Shown piece after piece: positions 42,930-53,065 of a stretch of DNA of 64,000 nt; position 1 is the stretch's first letter; each line of letters begins with the position of its first letter. Origin of the DNA: UBA7672 sp965279085 (GTDB taxonomy: Bacteria > Pseudomonadota > Alphaproteobacteria > Caulobacterales > Hyphomonadaceae). The stretch lies in assembly GCA_965279085.1 (NCBI GenBank), contig OZ257149.1, positions 3,596,001-3,660,000 on the forward strand. The letters are read 5' to 3'. The notes beneath the pieces were generated by a model. It had not been told where the DNA came from. It ran no database searches and saw only the letters and a list, made by a program, of their open reading frames with translations. The position numbers and the translations under genes are program-made.

Positions 42930-43397
42930 ATGAATTCACCTTCAAATCCATCAGGACTGACACAGCTCGGCGGACAGGCGCCTCAGCCTGCATCACCCGA
43001 CCAGGCTGTGCTCGAACGCGTGGCAAATCCTCACCCGGGCTCACTCTATCTCGCGCGGTTCACGGCGCCGGAGTTCACCTCGCTCTGCCCGGTGACGGGT
43101 CAGCCCGACTTCGCGCACCTCGTCATCGACTACGCGCCGAAAGAATGGATCGTGGAGAGCAAGAGCCTGAAGCTCTATCTCACCTCCTTCCGCAACCACG
43201 GCGCCTTCCACGAGGACTGCACCGTCGCGATCGGCAAACGGCTGGTCGATACGCTGTCGCCGACCTGGCTCAGGATTGCGGGCTACTGGTACCCACGTGG
43301 CGGCATGCCCATCGACGTGTTCTGGCAGACCGGGAAGGCCCCCGAAGCGCTCTGGGTTCCCGATACGGGGGTTGCGTCCTACCGGGGCAGGGGCTGA
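42930..43397 (+). CDS. queF: NADPH-dependent 7-cyano-7-deazaguanine reductase
   Basis: 155 aa of the short (YkvM) QueF type. Converts preQ0 to preQ1 in queuosine synthesis. The catalytic Cys53 is in FTSLCPVTGQPDF with Asp60, and KLYLTSFRNHGAFHED contains the conserved QueF motif. A Pro/Gln-rich N-terminal extension of about 25 residues is unusual. The VUT transporter about 25 kb away is a plausible partner. Confidence 0.97.
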   Translation: MNSPSNPSGLTQLGGQAPQPASPDQAVLERVANPHPGSLYLARFTAPEFTSLCPVTGQPDFAHLVIDYAPKEWIVESKSLKLYLTSFRNHGAFHEDCTVAIGKRLVDTLSPTWLRIAGYWYPRGGMPIDVFWQTGKAPEALWVPDTGVASYRGRG

Positions 43398-43427
43398 CAC
43401 TCAGTCAGGTACGTGGAGGTCAGGACC

Positions 43428-44312
43428 ATGATGCGCACGATCGCGTTCGCCGCAGTGCTGGCCGCTATCACGGCCGCGCATGCCTTCGCCCAGCAGACCC
43501 CTGAGTCGGAAGACCGCGTCACGATCGAAGGCCGCCGGGCCGAGGATGCCGTGCGCGCCTTCGTGGCCGAAGTCGGCGCCGCGCCGACGGGCGTCAACCT
43601 GGCGCGCTGGGACCGCAAGATCTGCGTCGGGGTGATGAACCTCAAGACCGAGTACGCGCAGGTTCTCGCCGACCAGGTCTCGCTCGCCGCCGTGAAGGTG
43701 GGGCTCGAGCCCGGCGAGCCCGGCTGCAAGGCCAACGTCCTCATCCTCGCGGACAGCGAAGCCGACGCGCTGGCCTCGCGACTGGTCAAGGGCAGCCTCA
43801 AACAGCTGGTTCCGCCCGACAACCGGGACGGCAGCCTCGGCCGTAGCCCCCTCCGCAAGTTCGAAACGTCCGATGCGCCCGTGCGCTGGTGGCATGTCTC
43901 GCAGACGGTGCTCACCGAAACGGGCAAGGCCTACAAGGACGGAGCGCAGGTCGGTGTCCGCAGCGTGGGCCGCCTCAAGAAGAACGTGCGCGAGGACATG
44001 GCCCATGTCCTGATCATCCTCGACACAAAGAAGATCGGCGTCGTCTCCTTCGCCTCGCTCGCCGACTACATTTCCGTCGTGGCGCTTGCCCAGATCGACG
44101 CCGAAGCCGACATGCATGAATTCCCCAGCGTCCTGAATCTCTTCACCAACAAGGCCGGCGACCGCACAACCCGCATGACGCAATGGGATCTCGACTACCT
44201 GACCGCCCTCTATGCGGTCGATGGCGATGCTTCCTCCGCCACGCGCGAAGCCCGGCGCATCGAGCGCGAAATGCTGGAGCGGCAGACGAAGGCCGAGACC
44301 GACGGCAACTGA
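43428..44312 (+). CDS. Secreted protein of unknown function
   Basis: 294 aa. Signal peptide (AHAFAQ). The mature region has IEGRRAEDAVRAFVAEVGAAP, a possible CVGVMNLKTEYAQ motif and repeated basic helices at the C-terminus (EARRIEREMLERQTKAET). Cys residues may pair. No family is recognised. The second of two ATGs near 43428 may also be used. It begins 30 nt after queF. Confidence 0.6.
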   Translation: MMRTIAFAAVLAAITAAHAFAQQTPESEDRVTIEGRRAEDAVRAFVAEVGAAPTGVNLARWDRKICVGVMNLKTEYAQVLADQVSLAAVKVGLEPGEPGCKANVLILADSEADALASRLVKGSLKQLVPPDNRDGSLGRSPLRKFETSDAPVRWWHVSQTVLTETGKAYKDGAQVGVRSVGRLKKNVREDMAHVLIILDTKKIGVVSFASLADYISVVALAQIDAEADMHEFPSVLNLFTNKAGDRTTRMTQWDLDYLTALYAVDGDASSATREARRIEREMLERQTKAETDGN

Positions 44313-44366
44313 TTTCGCCGCGCGCCGCCAGTTGCACGCGCCGCGCCGCTGTTTCATACGACGCCT

Positions 44367-45128
44367 ATGCGCGGAACCGTCGCCTCCATCCTTCGTCACC
44401 CCGTGAAGGGCCTCACGCCCGAACGGCTGGACGCCGTCGATCTCGAAGCTGGCGCGTATTTCCCGCACGACCGCGACTACGCCATCGAGGTCGGACCGTC
44501 AGGCTTCGACCCGGCGAACCCGAAGCACATCTCCAAACAGCGCTTCACCGTCCTCGCTCGTTTCCCAACACTCGCCCGCGTGAAGACGCGTCTCGACGAC
44601 AGGACGGGCACGTTCCACGTCGGCGACGCATCTGGTTTCGGCGTCGAGACGCGCCTCGACACGGAAGACGGTCGCGCCGCGCTCGAGCGTTTCCTGCAGG
44701 CCTTCCTCGGCGAGGATGCGCCCGGCAAGCTCCGCGTGCTGGAAAGCCCGCAAGGCTATCGCTTCATGGATCACCCGCAGGGCTACATCTCGGTGATGAA
44801 CCTCGCCAGCGTCCGCGCGGTCGAACAGGCCATCGGCCAGCCCGTCGATCCGCTGCGCTTCCGCGCCAACGTCTATGTCGACGGCCTGAAGCCGTGGGCG
44901 GAAGACGAATGGGTGGCGGGGCAGGCGATCAAGCTCGGCGGCGCAACGCTGACCGTGTTCAAGCCCATCGTCCGCTGCATCGCCACGCACGTGAACATCG
45001 AAACCGGCGAGCGGGACATCGACATGGTCGGCCAGCTCCTCGAACATTTCGCCCGCGACACGCTGGGCACGTATTTCTCGATTGAGCGTGGAGGAACCGT
45101 CTGCTCCGGCGACAGTGTCGAAGTGTGA
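44367..45128 (+). CDS. MOSC-domain protein
   Basis: 253 aa. The N-terminal beta-barrel MOSC_N region begins VASILRHPVKGLTPERL and the C-terminal MOSC domain has LRFRANVYVDGLKPWAEDEW with IVRCIATHVN, containing the conserved Cys. MOSC proteins bind sulfur or molybdenum cofactor, or detoxify N-hydroxylated bases. No Moco genes are adjacent, so the role is by family only. Confidence 0.9.
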   Translation: MRGTVASILRHPVKGLTPERLDAVDLEAGAYFPHDRDYAIEVGPSGFDPANPKHISKQRFTVLARFPTLARVKTRLDDRTGTFHVGDASGFGVETRLDTEDGRAALERFLQAFLGEDAPGKLRVLESPQGYRFMDHPQGYISVMNLASVRAVEQAIGQPVDPLRFRANVYVDGLKPWAEDEWVAGQAIKLGGATLTVFKPIVRCIATHVNIETGERDIDMVGQLLEHFARDTLGTYFSIERGGTVCSGDSVEV

Positions 45129-45251
45129 AGTCCTGGACGTGTTGCGGCCGCTTCATGAGTCATTGGTAAGTTGCTTGAACGGCGAGTGTGCTTGACGAAC
45201 GAGCGGTGTGTGGGGCGAGGATACACAGGTCCCTGTTCCAGTGGAGTTCCA

Positions 45252-47063
45252 ATGCAGCTCAAGATGTGCGTCTGCGCAGTGGCGGCGTTGCTCCTGACGG
45301 CTTGCGGTGGAGGCGGCGGCGGAACTCCTCCTCCCAGCGGACAGTCGCCGGCGCAACCGGTCGGCATTGCCGTATCCATCGTTAGTGATGACGCACGGGT
45401 GACCTGGAGCGCCAACGTGGACGGCCTTGCAGCCAGCTATCGTATCCTGCGCAACGGGACGCAGATCGGAACGTCCACCTCGGCTTCATTTACCGATACG
45501 CGCATCGTCGGCGGGACAACGTATTCATATGCCATTGTCGCCGTCGCTGCCGGAGGCGCGGTCTCAGCCGCGTCGGCGCCCGCGAGTCTGACTACGCCTG
45601 CGCGCTACAATCTTGCTGCAGCAGGTCTGCTGGATGGGAATTCGACAAGCCTCGAACAGGGCAGATCGGTCGTCATCGGCGCGGACGGGTCTTTCTATAT
45701 TGTCGGCGGCACGTCGGCCCCTGATTTCCCCGTGACGGCCGGCGCGTATGACACATCCTATAATGTGGGTGGCGCGGAGCTGGGGTCGTTCGGCGCCTCG
45801 GACGCTTTTGTTGCAAAGCTCAGCCCCACCGGCGCGCTTATGTGGGCGACATATCTTGGTGGGCCAAATTACGACCGCGCCTATTCGGTCGCGTTGGCGC
45901 CGGATGGCAGCGTCGTGGTGGCGGGGCGTGCGGGCCGCGGCTTCCCGACCACCGCTGGCACAGTGCAGACCGCATTTTCCGGCGATAGCACGCCCAGTCC
46001 CGTCTACGGCTCGCAGGACGGCTTCGTCGCCAAGCTGTCGGCGGATGGCGGCTCGCTTCTGTGGGCGACCTATTTCGGTGGGCCGGGAGCGGGCTTCATT
46101 CGCGATATGGACGTCGCGCCCAACGGCGACGTTCTTGTCGCGGCCGCCGTCAACGAGAATCTTTCGCTGATCACCGGCAATGCCGTGCAGCCGACCCGGC
46201 GCGGCGTTTCGGAAGCGGTCTTTGCGCGGCTGAATCCAACGGGATCGAGCGTGCTTTACGCAACCTACGTGGGAGGCACGGAGACGGGCGTCACAACGGC
46301 TGGCGGCGAACCCTCCGTTCGCGCGGGGCCGGGAGGGAGCGTCTATTTCCTCACCTACGACAACTCGACGAATTTCCTGACCACGTCCGGCGTCGTGCAG
46401 CCGCAGCGGCGCGGCGGATCTGATTTCATTCTGGTGCGGTTCGCTGCGGCGGGGCAGGTCGACTTCGCCACCTACCTTGGCGGCGGCGGCGATGAGGCAT
46501 GCGAGACGCATTGCCTGGCTGTGGATGGTCTCGGGCGCGCCTACGTTTCTGGCATGACGACCTCTACGGATTTCCCGATGGCGGGCGGAACCGGATACCA
46601 GACCTCCGCGGGCGGCGGCGGTTCCCTGGACTCCGTTACGGCCGTAGTCTCCGCCGATGGCCGGACGCTGCTAGGCGCCACCTATTTCGGTGGAAACGGG
46701 ATGGAAACGACCGAGGGCGTCAGCGTGAAAACCGACAGCAGCGGCGCAGCCACTTCGGTTTTCATTACGGGTGTTGCGAGTTCGGCGAGCCTTGTCGGTA
46801 CGCCAGACGCGTTGCAGCGCAACGCGCAGGGCAGTGCAGACGGTTTCCTTGCTGAATTTTCGGCCGACCTGTCGCATCTGCGATACATGACCTTCTTCGG
46901 CGGCAATGGAAGCGACACGACGCGCGCCAACGCGGTCGCGCCCAACGGCACGGTTGCCGTGGTGGGGGAGACGCAGTCGGCGAATTCACCTTCACGCAAC
47001 GCCTTCGATACGACGCTCAACGGAGCCGCGGGCGCGACATACGGAATTTTTCGGCGTCAGTAA
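45252..47063 (+). CDS. FN3 plus SBBP-repeat lipoprotein
   Basis: 603 aa. Lipobox LTAC (Cys18) is followed by a Gly/Pro linker, a fibronectin type III-like domain (residues about 40-115, SIVSDDARVTW to TPARYN) and a series of SBBP beta-propeller repeats. Each repeat has the pattern FVAKLSPTGALMWATYLGG with DxGSVVVAGR. It is probably displayed on the outer membrane. The frame ends in an RRQ tail. Function unknown. Confidence 0.85.
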   Translation: MQLKMCVCAVAALLLTACGGGGGGTPPPSGQSPAQPVGIAVSIVSDDARVTWSANVDGLAASYRILRNGTQIGTSTSASFTDTRIVGGTTYSYAIVAVAAGGAVSAASAPASLTTPARYNLAAAGLLDGNSTSLEQGRSVVIGADGSFYIVGGTSAPDFPVTAGAYDTSYNVGGAELGSFGASDAFVAKLSPTGALMWATYLGGPNYDRAYSVALAPDGSVVVAGRAGRGFPTTAGTVQTAFSGDSTPSPVYGSQDGFVAKLSADGGSLLWATYFGGPGAGFIRDMDVAPNGDVLVAAAVNENLSLITGNAVQPTRRGVSEAVFARLNPTGSSVLYATYVGGTETGVTTAGGEPSVRAGPGGSVYFLTYDNSTNFLTTSGVVQPQRRGGSDFILVRFAAAGQVDFATYLGGGGDEACETHCLAVDGLGRAYVSGMTTSTDFPMAGGTGYQTSAGGGGSLDSVTAVVSADGRTLLGATYFGGNGMETTEGVSVKTDSSGAATSVFITGVASSASLVGTPDALQRNAQGSADGFLAEFSADLSHLRYMTFFGGNGSDTTRANAVAPNGTVAVVGETQSANSPSRNAFDTTLNGAAGATYGIFRRQ

Positions 47064-47266
47064 TGCGGCGGCGGAGGCTCGTCCTGCGAGTCCCCCGGCA
47101 GAGACGCTTCCGCGCTTGCTACGCGATCTCCCAGCCGCTCGATCTCCCGCTTCAGGCGGTCGATCTCCTTCCACTGCGACGTGATGGTCTCGTTGAGGCT
47201 TTCGATCGCCGCATCCTGATGCGCGATGCGGATTTCGAGATTGTCGAGGCGCGATGTGTCGGTCAT
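47057..47266 (-). CDS. slyX: SlyX-family protein
   Basis: 69 aa. Coiled-coil helix (RLDNLEIRIAHQDAAIESLN, then KREIERLGDRV) ending in the PPPHY tail that defines SlyX. Function unknown; a small cytosolic protein. The ATG follows AGAGGCGGGC. It overlaps the stop of the SBBP-repeat gene by seven bases. Confidence 0.93.
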   Translation of the reverse strand: MTDTSRLDNLEIRIAHQDAAIESLNETITSQWKEIDRLKREIERLGDRVASAEASLPGDSQDEPPPPHY

Positions 47267-47304
47267 GCCCGCCTCTTACGCCGTTCTCGTCCGCGGCTCC
47301 ACAC

Positions 47305-48249
47305 TTAGTCCGCCTTGCCTTCCCAGTCGGTGTCGACGAACGGCGTGAAGGCTTCTTTCGTGGCGCGCGGGCAGATGGCCGTTGCCATGTCCGAGTCCGT
47401 ACTCGCGTCACGCGCACGGAACGAAGCTTCGTACCAGTGCCGCGATGTCGAGAGAATCTTCAGGAACAGCGCCCGGTTGTCGCCGTCGATCTTGCGCGTC
47501 GTGAGGCGGTTTGCAAAATCCGCCAGCAGCCACGCGCCGTCCTGCCCGCAGAATTCCAGCTGGACGATATAGGACGGGTAGACCATCGCGCGTCTCAGCA
47601 TGCCGGGATCGATGGCCGCCGCCTGCGCGGCCACGTCCGCCGGGATCGTCGCCTCGAGATCGCCATTGCCCGCGCCCAGCGCCGACGCGCCGGCATAGGG
47701 CTCGGCGAGCATGCCGATCGCTTCGGCCGTAATCGATTGAAGCGGCCGCACCGGCTCCTTGGGCGGAAGCGGCGGCTCTTCGGCCAGGCGGGCAACCGGC
47801 TCGCCCGACATGGAGTTGAACGCTTCCTTCGTCGCCACGCGATACTGGTTGATGGTCCAGTTCCCATCGGCGGGCGCGGCGAGTTCGATCATGAAGGCGC
47901 CGTCGTTCGGCAATTCCGCAATCTTGAACACCGGCCCGCCGCCGTCATAGCGCGGTCCCTCCACCTTGCCGTTGGCGTCCGCGATGGCGGCGACGGCGTC
48001 GGGATGGAAGACGCCCTTGTAGGACTCGCTCTCCGGTCCGTCCTTCAGCGCCGCCTCGATCGACGCCCGGTTCTCGCCATCGACCAGCGGAACCATAGCC
48101 TTCAGGTCTTTCGCGTTGAACGCCCGCACATAGCTCTCCGCGACCGACACAGGGCTCTTAGGATCGATCGGCGCCTCAGCCGCCGGCCCGCACGCCGCCA
48201 GCGCAAGCGCGCATGCGGCCAGAATCGCGCGTTTCCCGAACAGGAACAT
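47305..48249 (-). CDS. Large lipoprotein of unknown function
   Basis: 314 aa from the ATG with GGGAGG upstream. Lipobox LAAC near residue 20. The N-terminal half (SVAESYVRAFNAKDLKAMVPLV, quoted in part) is homologous to the small lipoprotein at 36.2 kb, a SnoaL-like NTF2-fold pattern. The C-terminal half holds Cys residues in VQLEFCGQDGAW and ATAICPRATKEAF. Lies downstream of the PhoPQ-related gene. Confidence 0.7.
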   Translation of the reverse strand: MFLFGKRAILAACALALAACGPAAEAPIDPKSPVSVAESYVRAFNAKDLKAMVPLVDGENRASIEAALKDGPESESYKGVFHPDAVAAIADANGKVEGPRYDGGGPVFKIAELPNDGAFMIELAAPADGNWTINQYRVATKEAFNSMSGEPVARLAEEPPLPPKEPVRPLQSITAEAIGMLAEPYAGASALGAGNGDLEATIPADVAAQAAAIDPGMLRRAMVYPSYIVQLEFCGQDGAWLLADFANRLTTRKIDGDNRALFLKILSTSRHWYEASFRARDASTDSDMATAICPRATKEAFTPFVDTDWEGKAD

Positions 48250-48283
48250 CGTCGGTCCTCCCACCTTGTGCCGATGAACGGCG

Positions 48284-49729
<1,446 letters not shown>

Positions 49730-49875
49730 TATCTCTGCCCCGTGCGTTTCCTGCCCTCAGTGGATCACAGCGGTAAGGCAATTCAAGCAAGCGTTTCGGG
49801 CGCCGTTGCGGCATGAGAATGAACCAGCATCTCGCTCCGCTCATCCCGACGTCCTGCGACTCGCCGCATAAGTCT

Positions 49876-50706
49876 TCACGGCTTCTGGTGCGTTGTCGCC
49901 CACACCTTCACCGCGCTGACCATTAGGATGGCGGCCAGCACTGGTAGCAGGACAGCGGCCGGGATCACACCGACTAGCTGCGCCCCGATGAAGGCGCCCA
50001 CGATGGACCCCGCGGCCATGACCAGCATGAAAGTGCGGTTGCGGCCGACCACGGCGAAACTCTGGTCACGGCTGTAGCGGGCAAAGCCGGTAATCATTGT
50101 TGGCAGGCTCACTGCAAGCGACAGGCTGCCCGCCAGCTTCACGTCCGCGCCGAACAGCAGGATGATTGTGGGGATCAGCAGTTCGCCCCCGGCCACGCCC
50201 ATGAGGGATGCCACCACGCCGATGCCGAACCCGGCCGCCACGCCCACCACCGCTTGCAGCCAGCCGGTGACCAGTGGATGGCCAGCCGCGTTGGGGTCAT
50301 GCCCGAACACCAGCACGGCAGCGATGCCGACCAGCAGCACGGCGATGACGCGGTAGAGCGTTTCCGACTTAAGTCGTGTCGCCCATCCTGCGCCGAACCA
50401 AGCACCCGCAAGGCTGCCCACAAGCAGGTTGACGATGATGGGCCAGTTAGCCGCCACATCGGACAGCGGCACTGTCGTCATGCGGAAGGGCAATGCAGTC
50501 GCGACTACAACCGGGCTCATGGCCTTGTTCATGACGACGGCTTCCAGCGCAGCGAACCGGAACGCGCCAATCAACAAAGGTAGCCTAAACTCCGCACCGC
50601 CCAATCCGATTAGCCCGCCCAAGGCGCCGATGATGCCGCCCCCGCCAAACGCGGCGGCAAGGCGCGGGATGCTGGGACGCGTGGTTTCAGCGGATGTGTT
50701 GGTCAT
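49876..50706 (-). CDS. TSUP-family (TauE/SafE) permease
   Basis: 276 aa, about eight membrane helices in two repeats. GGGGIIGALGGLIGLGGAEFRLP and the repeat GIGVVASLMGVAGGELLIPTI are the TSUP signature. Members export sulfite, sulfoacetate or organosulfur anions, or act as permeases for tricarboxylates. The substrate is unknown. The ATG at 50706 is preferred over a GTG two codons earlier. Confidence 0.9.
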   Translation of the reverse strand: MTNTSAETTRPSIPRLAAAFGGGGIIGALGGLIGLGGAEFRLPLLIGAFRFAALEAVVMNKAMSPVVVATALPFRMTTVPLSDVAANWPIIVNLLVGSLAGAWFGAGWATRLKSETLYRVIAVLLVGIAAVLVFGHDPNAAGHPLVTGWLQAVVGVAAGFGIGVVASLMGVAGGELLIPTIILLFGADVKLAGSLSLAVSLPTMITGFARYSRDQSFAVVGRNRTFMLVMAAGSIVGAFIGAQLVGVIPAAVLLPVLAAILMVSAVKVWATTHQKP

Positions 50707-50824
50707 GGCCACCCGTCATAGTCAGCGGCGCATAACGCGGTGCGAATAGTCGAACGTCAAGCAGACCTGGGCGGGAACACCATCATGCTTCCACTTCAGC
50801 CCATCCAGCCCTAAACCCCGCCGC

Positions 50825-51676
50825 ATGAGCCTTCATTGCTCCTGGCGGGACATGATGCGCGAGGCCGCCCAGCGCCTCGGCGCCGCCGGCGTTGAGCAGC
50901 CCGCGCGCGACGTGCGTCTTCTGCTGGCCCACGCCCTCGGCGTCGAACCCGTCGACGTCATCATGCGCGAGACCGACAATGTGGAACCTGTCGCGCTCGT
51001 CGCCTTCGAGGATGCGGTCCAGCGCCGTCTGAAGGGCGAGCCCGTCTCTCGCATCCGTGCATGGCGCGAATTCTACGGCCGCCGGTTCATCGTCACGCCG
51101 GACGTGCTGGATCCGCGCCCCGAGACCGAGCTGCTGGTCGAGCAGGGCGTGAAACACCTGAAGCAGGGCGGCAGGGTTCTCGATCTCGGCACGGGATCGG
51201 GCTGCATTCTTGTCTCTGTCCTCGCGGAACGTTCCGATGCCGAAGGCGTCGGTCTCGACATCTCGCCCGCCGCCCTCGCGGTCGCCCGCCGCAACGCCGA
51301 AGCCCTTGGCGTCGCGGAACGATCGACCTTCGTCGAAGGCGGCTGGGACAGCGCGCTGGACGGCGCCTTCGACCTCATCCTTTCCAACCCGCCCTACATA
51401 CCCGAGGCCGACATGGCGGGTCTCGCGGTCGATGTCCGGGCCTATGACCCGCATGTCGCGCTGACCCCCGGCGGCGATGGCCTCGCCCCCTATCGCGCCA
51501 TTCTCGCCCGCGTGCCGGACCTGTTGGCGCCGGGGGGCTGCATCGGTTTCGAGTTCGGCATTGAACAGGCCGAAGCCGTCACCATGTTGATGGCTCGCGC
51601 AGGGCTGACCAGCGTTGAGGTTCACCATGACCTTGCGGGGATCGCACGCGCTGCATTCGGTCGCAGGGACCGCTAA
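50825..51676 (+). CDS. prmC: Peptide chain release factor methyltransferase
   Basis: 283 aa. AdoMet-dependent methylation of the GGQ glutamine of release factors. The N-terminal helical domain is followed by the AdoMet motif DLGTGSGCILVSVL and the catalytic NPPYIPE motif. prfA, usually adjacent, is not in the flanking window, but the DUF4167 gene downstream is the usual neighbour in alphaproteobacteria. Confidence 0.95.
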   Translation: MSLHCSWRDMMREAAQRLGAAGVEQPARDVRLLLAHALGVEPVDVIMRETDNVEPVALVAFEDAVQRRLKGEPVSRIRAWREFYGRRFIVTPDVLDPRPETELLVEQGVKHLKQGGRVLDLGTGSGCILVSVLAERSDAEGVGLDISPAALAVARRNAEALGVAERSTFVEGGWDSALDGAFDLILSNPPYIPEADMAGLAVDVRAYDPHVALTPGGDGLAPYRAILARVPDLLAPGGCIGFEFGIEQAEAVTMLMARAGLTSVEVHHDLAGIARAAFGRRDR

Positions 51677-51886
51677 CCCGCGTAAACCATGACGCATAAG
51701 CCCGGAATTTCCACAGGAAATCACTTGGCGGCGTCAGGCAAACAGGCTAGCGTCTTCATCGACGGACTGCAGGCGATTCCTGGATAGAAACGGGTAGATC
51801 AGCCAAGCGTCCGGTTGGGTTTGCACAGTGGCAAACCGCAACTCCGTCCAATTGGGGCGAATACTCTGAAGTTCAGGGATGGTTTC

Positions 51887-52606
51887 ATGAAGCGTCAGCG
51901 GGGGCGCGGGCGCAAGCCCGGCGGCGGCGGCGGTGGCGGTGGCGGTGGTGGCAACCACAACCATAACCACGGCAATCGATCGCTTGAGAGCAACGGGCCC
52001 GAGGTCAAGATCCGGGGCACGGCCGCGCAGATTTACGAGAAGTATTCTCAATACGCACGCGACGCCCAGTCGGGCGGCGACCGCGTGAAGTACGAGGCTC
52101 TTCTTCAGCACGCCGAGCACTATTATCGCGTCATGGCGGCGTCGATGCCGCGCGACCGCTTGCTCGCACAGCAGAACGGCGAAGGCGGCCTGATCCATCC
52201 GGGTCAGCAGCAGAACAATGAAGGCGGCAACGTCCAACCCTCCGAAGGCGGCACGCAGGGCGGCGAGCAGAACGACGCCCTCAAGGTCATGGACGACAAC
52301 AACAACGACAACGACGGCGATGACCGCGACGACGAGATCGAAGCCCGCGACTCCAACGAAGCCCGCGATAGCGACGACGGCGATGAAGTCGAAGCCTCCA
52401 GCCAGGACAACGCCCAGCAGGGCGGTGGTCAGGATCAGGAAGGCGGCGGTCGTGGCAATCGGCGTCGTCGTGGACGCCGGCGTCCCCATGATGGCGATCG
52501 TCCGGGTGGCGATCGTCCGGGTGGCGGTGGCAGTGGCGGTGGCGGTGGCGACACCGAAGCCCGCTCCGCCCTCGACAGCCTCGCCCGCAAGCAGGGCGCG
52601 CTGTAG
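51887..52606 (+). CDS. DUF4167 protein
   Basis: 239 aa. A Gly-rich N-terminal tail with His/Asn (GGGNHNHNHGN), the conserved core EVKIRGTAAQIYEKYSQYARDAQSGGDRVK (part quoted), then a disordered acidic/Arg-rich region with GNRRRRGRRR. DUF4167 is a marker of alphaproteobacteria downstream of prmC; it likely binds RNA. The ATG is preceded by CAGGGATGG. A terminator follows. Confidence 0.93.
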   Translation: MKRQRGRGRKPGGGGGGGGGGGNHNHNHGNRSLESNGPEVKIRGTAAQIYEKYSQYARDAQSGGDRVKYEALLQHAEHYYRVMAASMPRDRLLAQQNGEGGLIHPGQQQNNEGGNVQPSEGGTQGGEQNDALKVMDDNNNDNDGDDRDDEIEARDSNEARDSDDGDEVEASSQDNAQQGGGQDQEGGGRGNRRRRGRRRPHDGDRPGGDRPGGGGSGGGGGDTEARSALDSLARKQGAL

Positions 52607-52633
52607 CCAGCGCTGGACAGTGAATTCGGGAAC

Positions 52634-52664
52634 GGGCCGTGCGCAAGCGTGGCCCTTTTCTTTT
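52634..52664 (+). terminator. Intrinsic terminator of the DUF4167 gene
   Basis: Stem GGGCCGTGC / GCGTGGCCC (52634-52642, 52647-52655) with two G.U pairs and a GCAA loop, then TTTTCTTTT on the plus strand. Confidence 0.9.
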
Positions 52665-52674
52665 GCGCTTCCGG

Positions 52675-52947
52675 TCAGGCTTCCGGCTTGTTGTTCGCCT
52701 TCAGCGTGTCGATCTCCTCGCGCAGCCGCTCGATGTGCAGCTCACGGTCCAGCGACTCCTCGACGGAAAGATAGCGCCTGAACTTCCACAGCACCCACAC
52801 GCTGTAGGCCGCCGCGATGGCGAATAGCGCCATCACCGCGAACATTCCCGAATTGCCCTCGCCGAAACCCGCCCCCGCGCCGATCATGAAGAACAGGGCG
52901 AAAAGCACGTTCCCGCCGATGCAGATGATCTGCGCATGCAATGGCAT
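52675..52947 (-). CDS. Small membrane protein with coiled-coil tail
   Basis: 90 aa. Two membrane segments (about residues 6-25 and 34-55) and a C-terminal coiled coil (ESLDRELHIERLREEIDTLKA). Of two adjacent ATGs the second has a better GGAGG spacing. The layout recalls phage-shock PspC/PspB-like small proteins but no match can be claimed. Confidence 0.6.
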   Translation of the reverse strand: MPLHAQIICIGGNVLFALFFMIGAGAGFGEGNSGMFAVMALFAIAAAYSVWVLWKFRRYLSVEESLDRELHIERLREEIDTLKANNKPEA

Positions 52948-53046
52948 CATGTCCTCCGACAATTGCCGCTGAAGCTAGGCTTCAAGCGAAGCTTCGCCAA
53001 CCGCTTGCCGCCTTCCGGCCAGCAGCACATACTTGAGCGGAGCAGA

Positions 53047-53060
53047 GGGGGGGGGGGGGG
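53047..53060. repeat. Homopolymeric G14 tract
   Basis: Fourteen consecutive G on the plus strand, ending 5 nt before the ATG of the next gene. It can act as an unstable ribosome-site or spacer element, and in the frame opened by the upstream TTG it would encode poly-Gly. It could also be a sequencing artefact. Confidence 0.85.
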
Positions 53061-53065
53061 CATCC

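Noticed and set aside
45129..45251. TTGACG ... ATACAC as a promoter for the SBBP-repeat lipoprotein
   Set aside because: The spacing of 23 nt is too long for a standard promoter.
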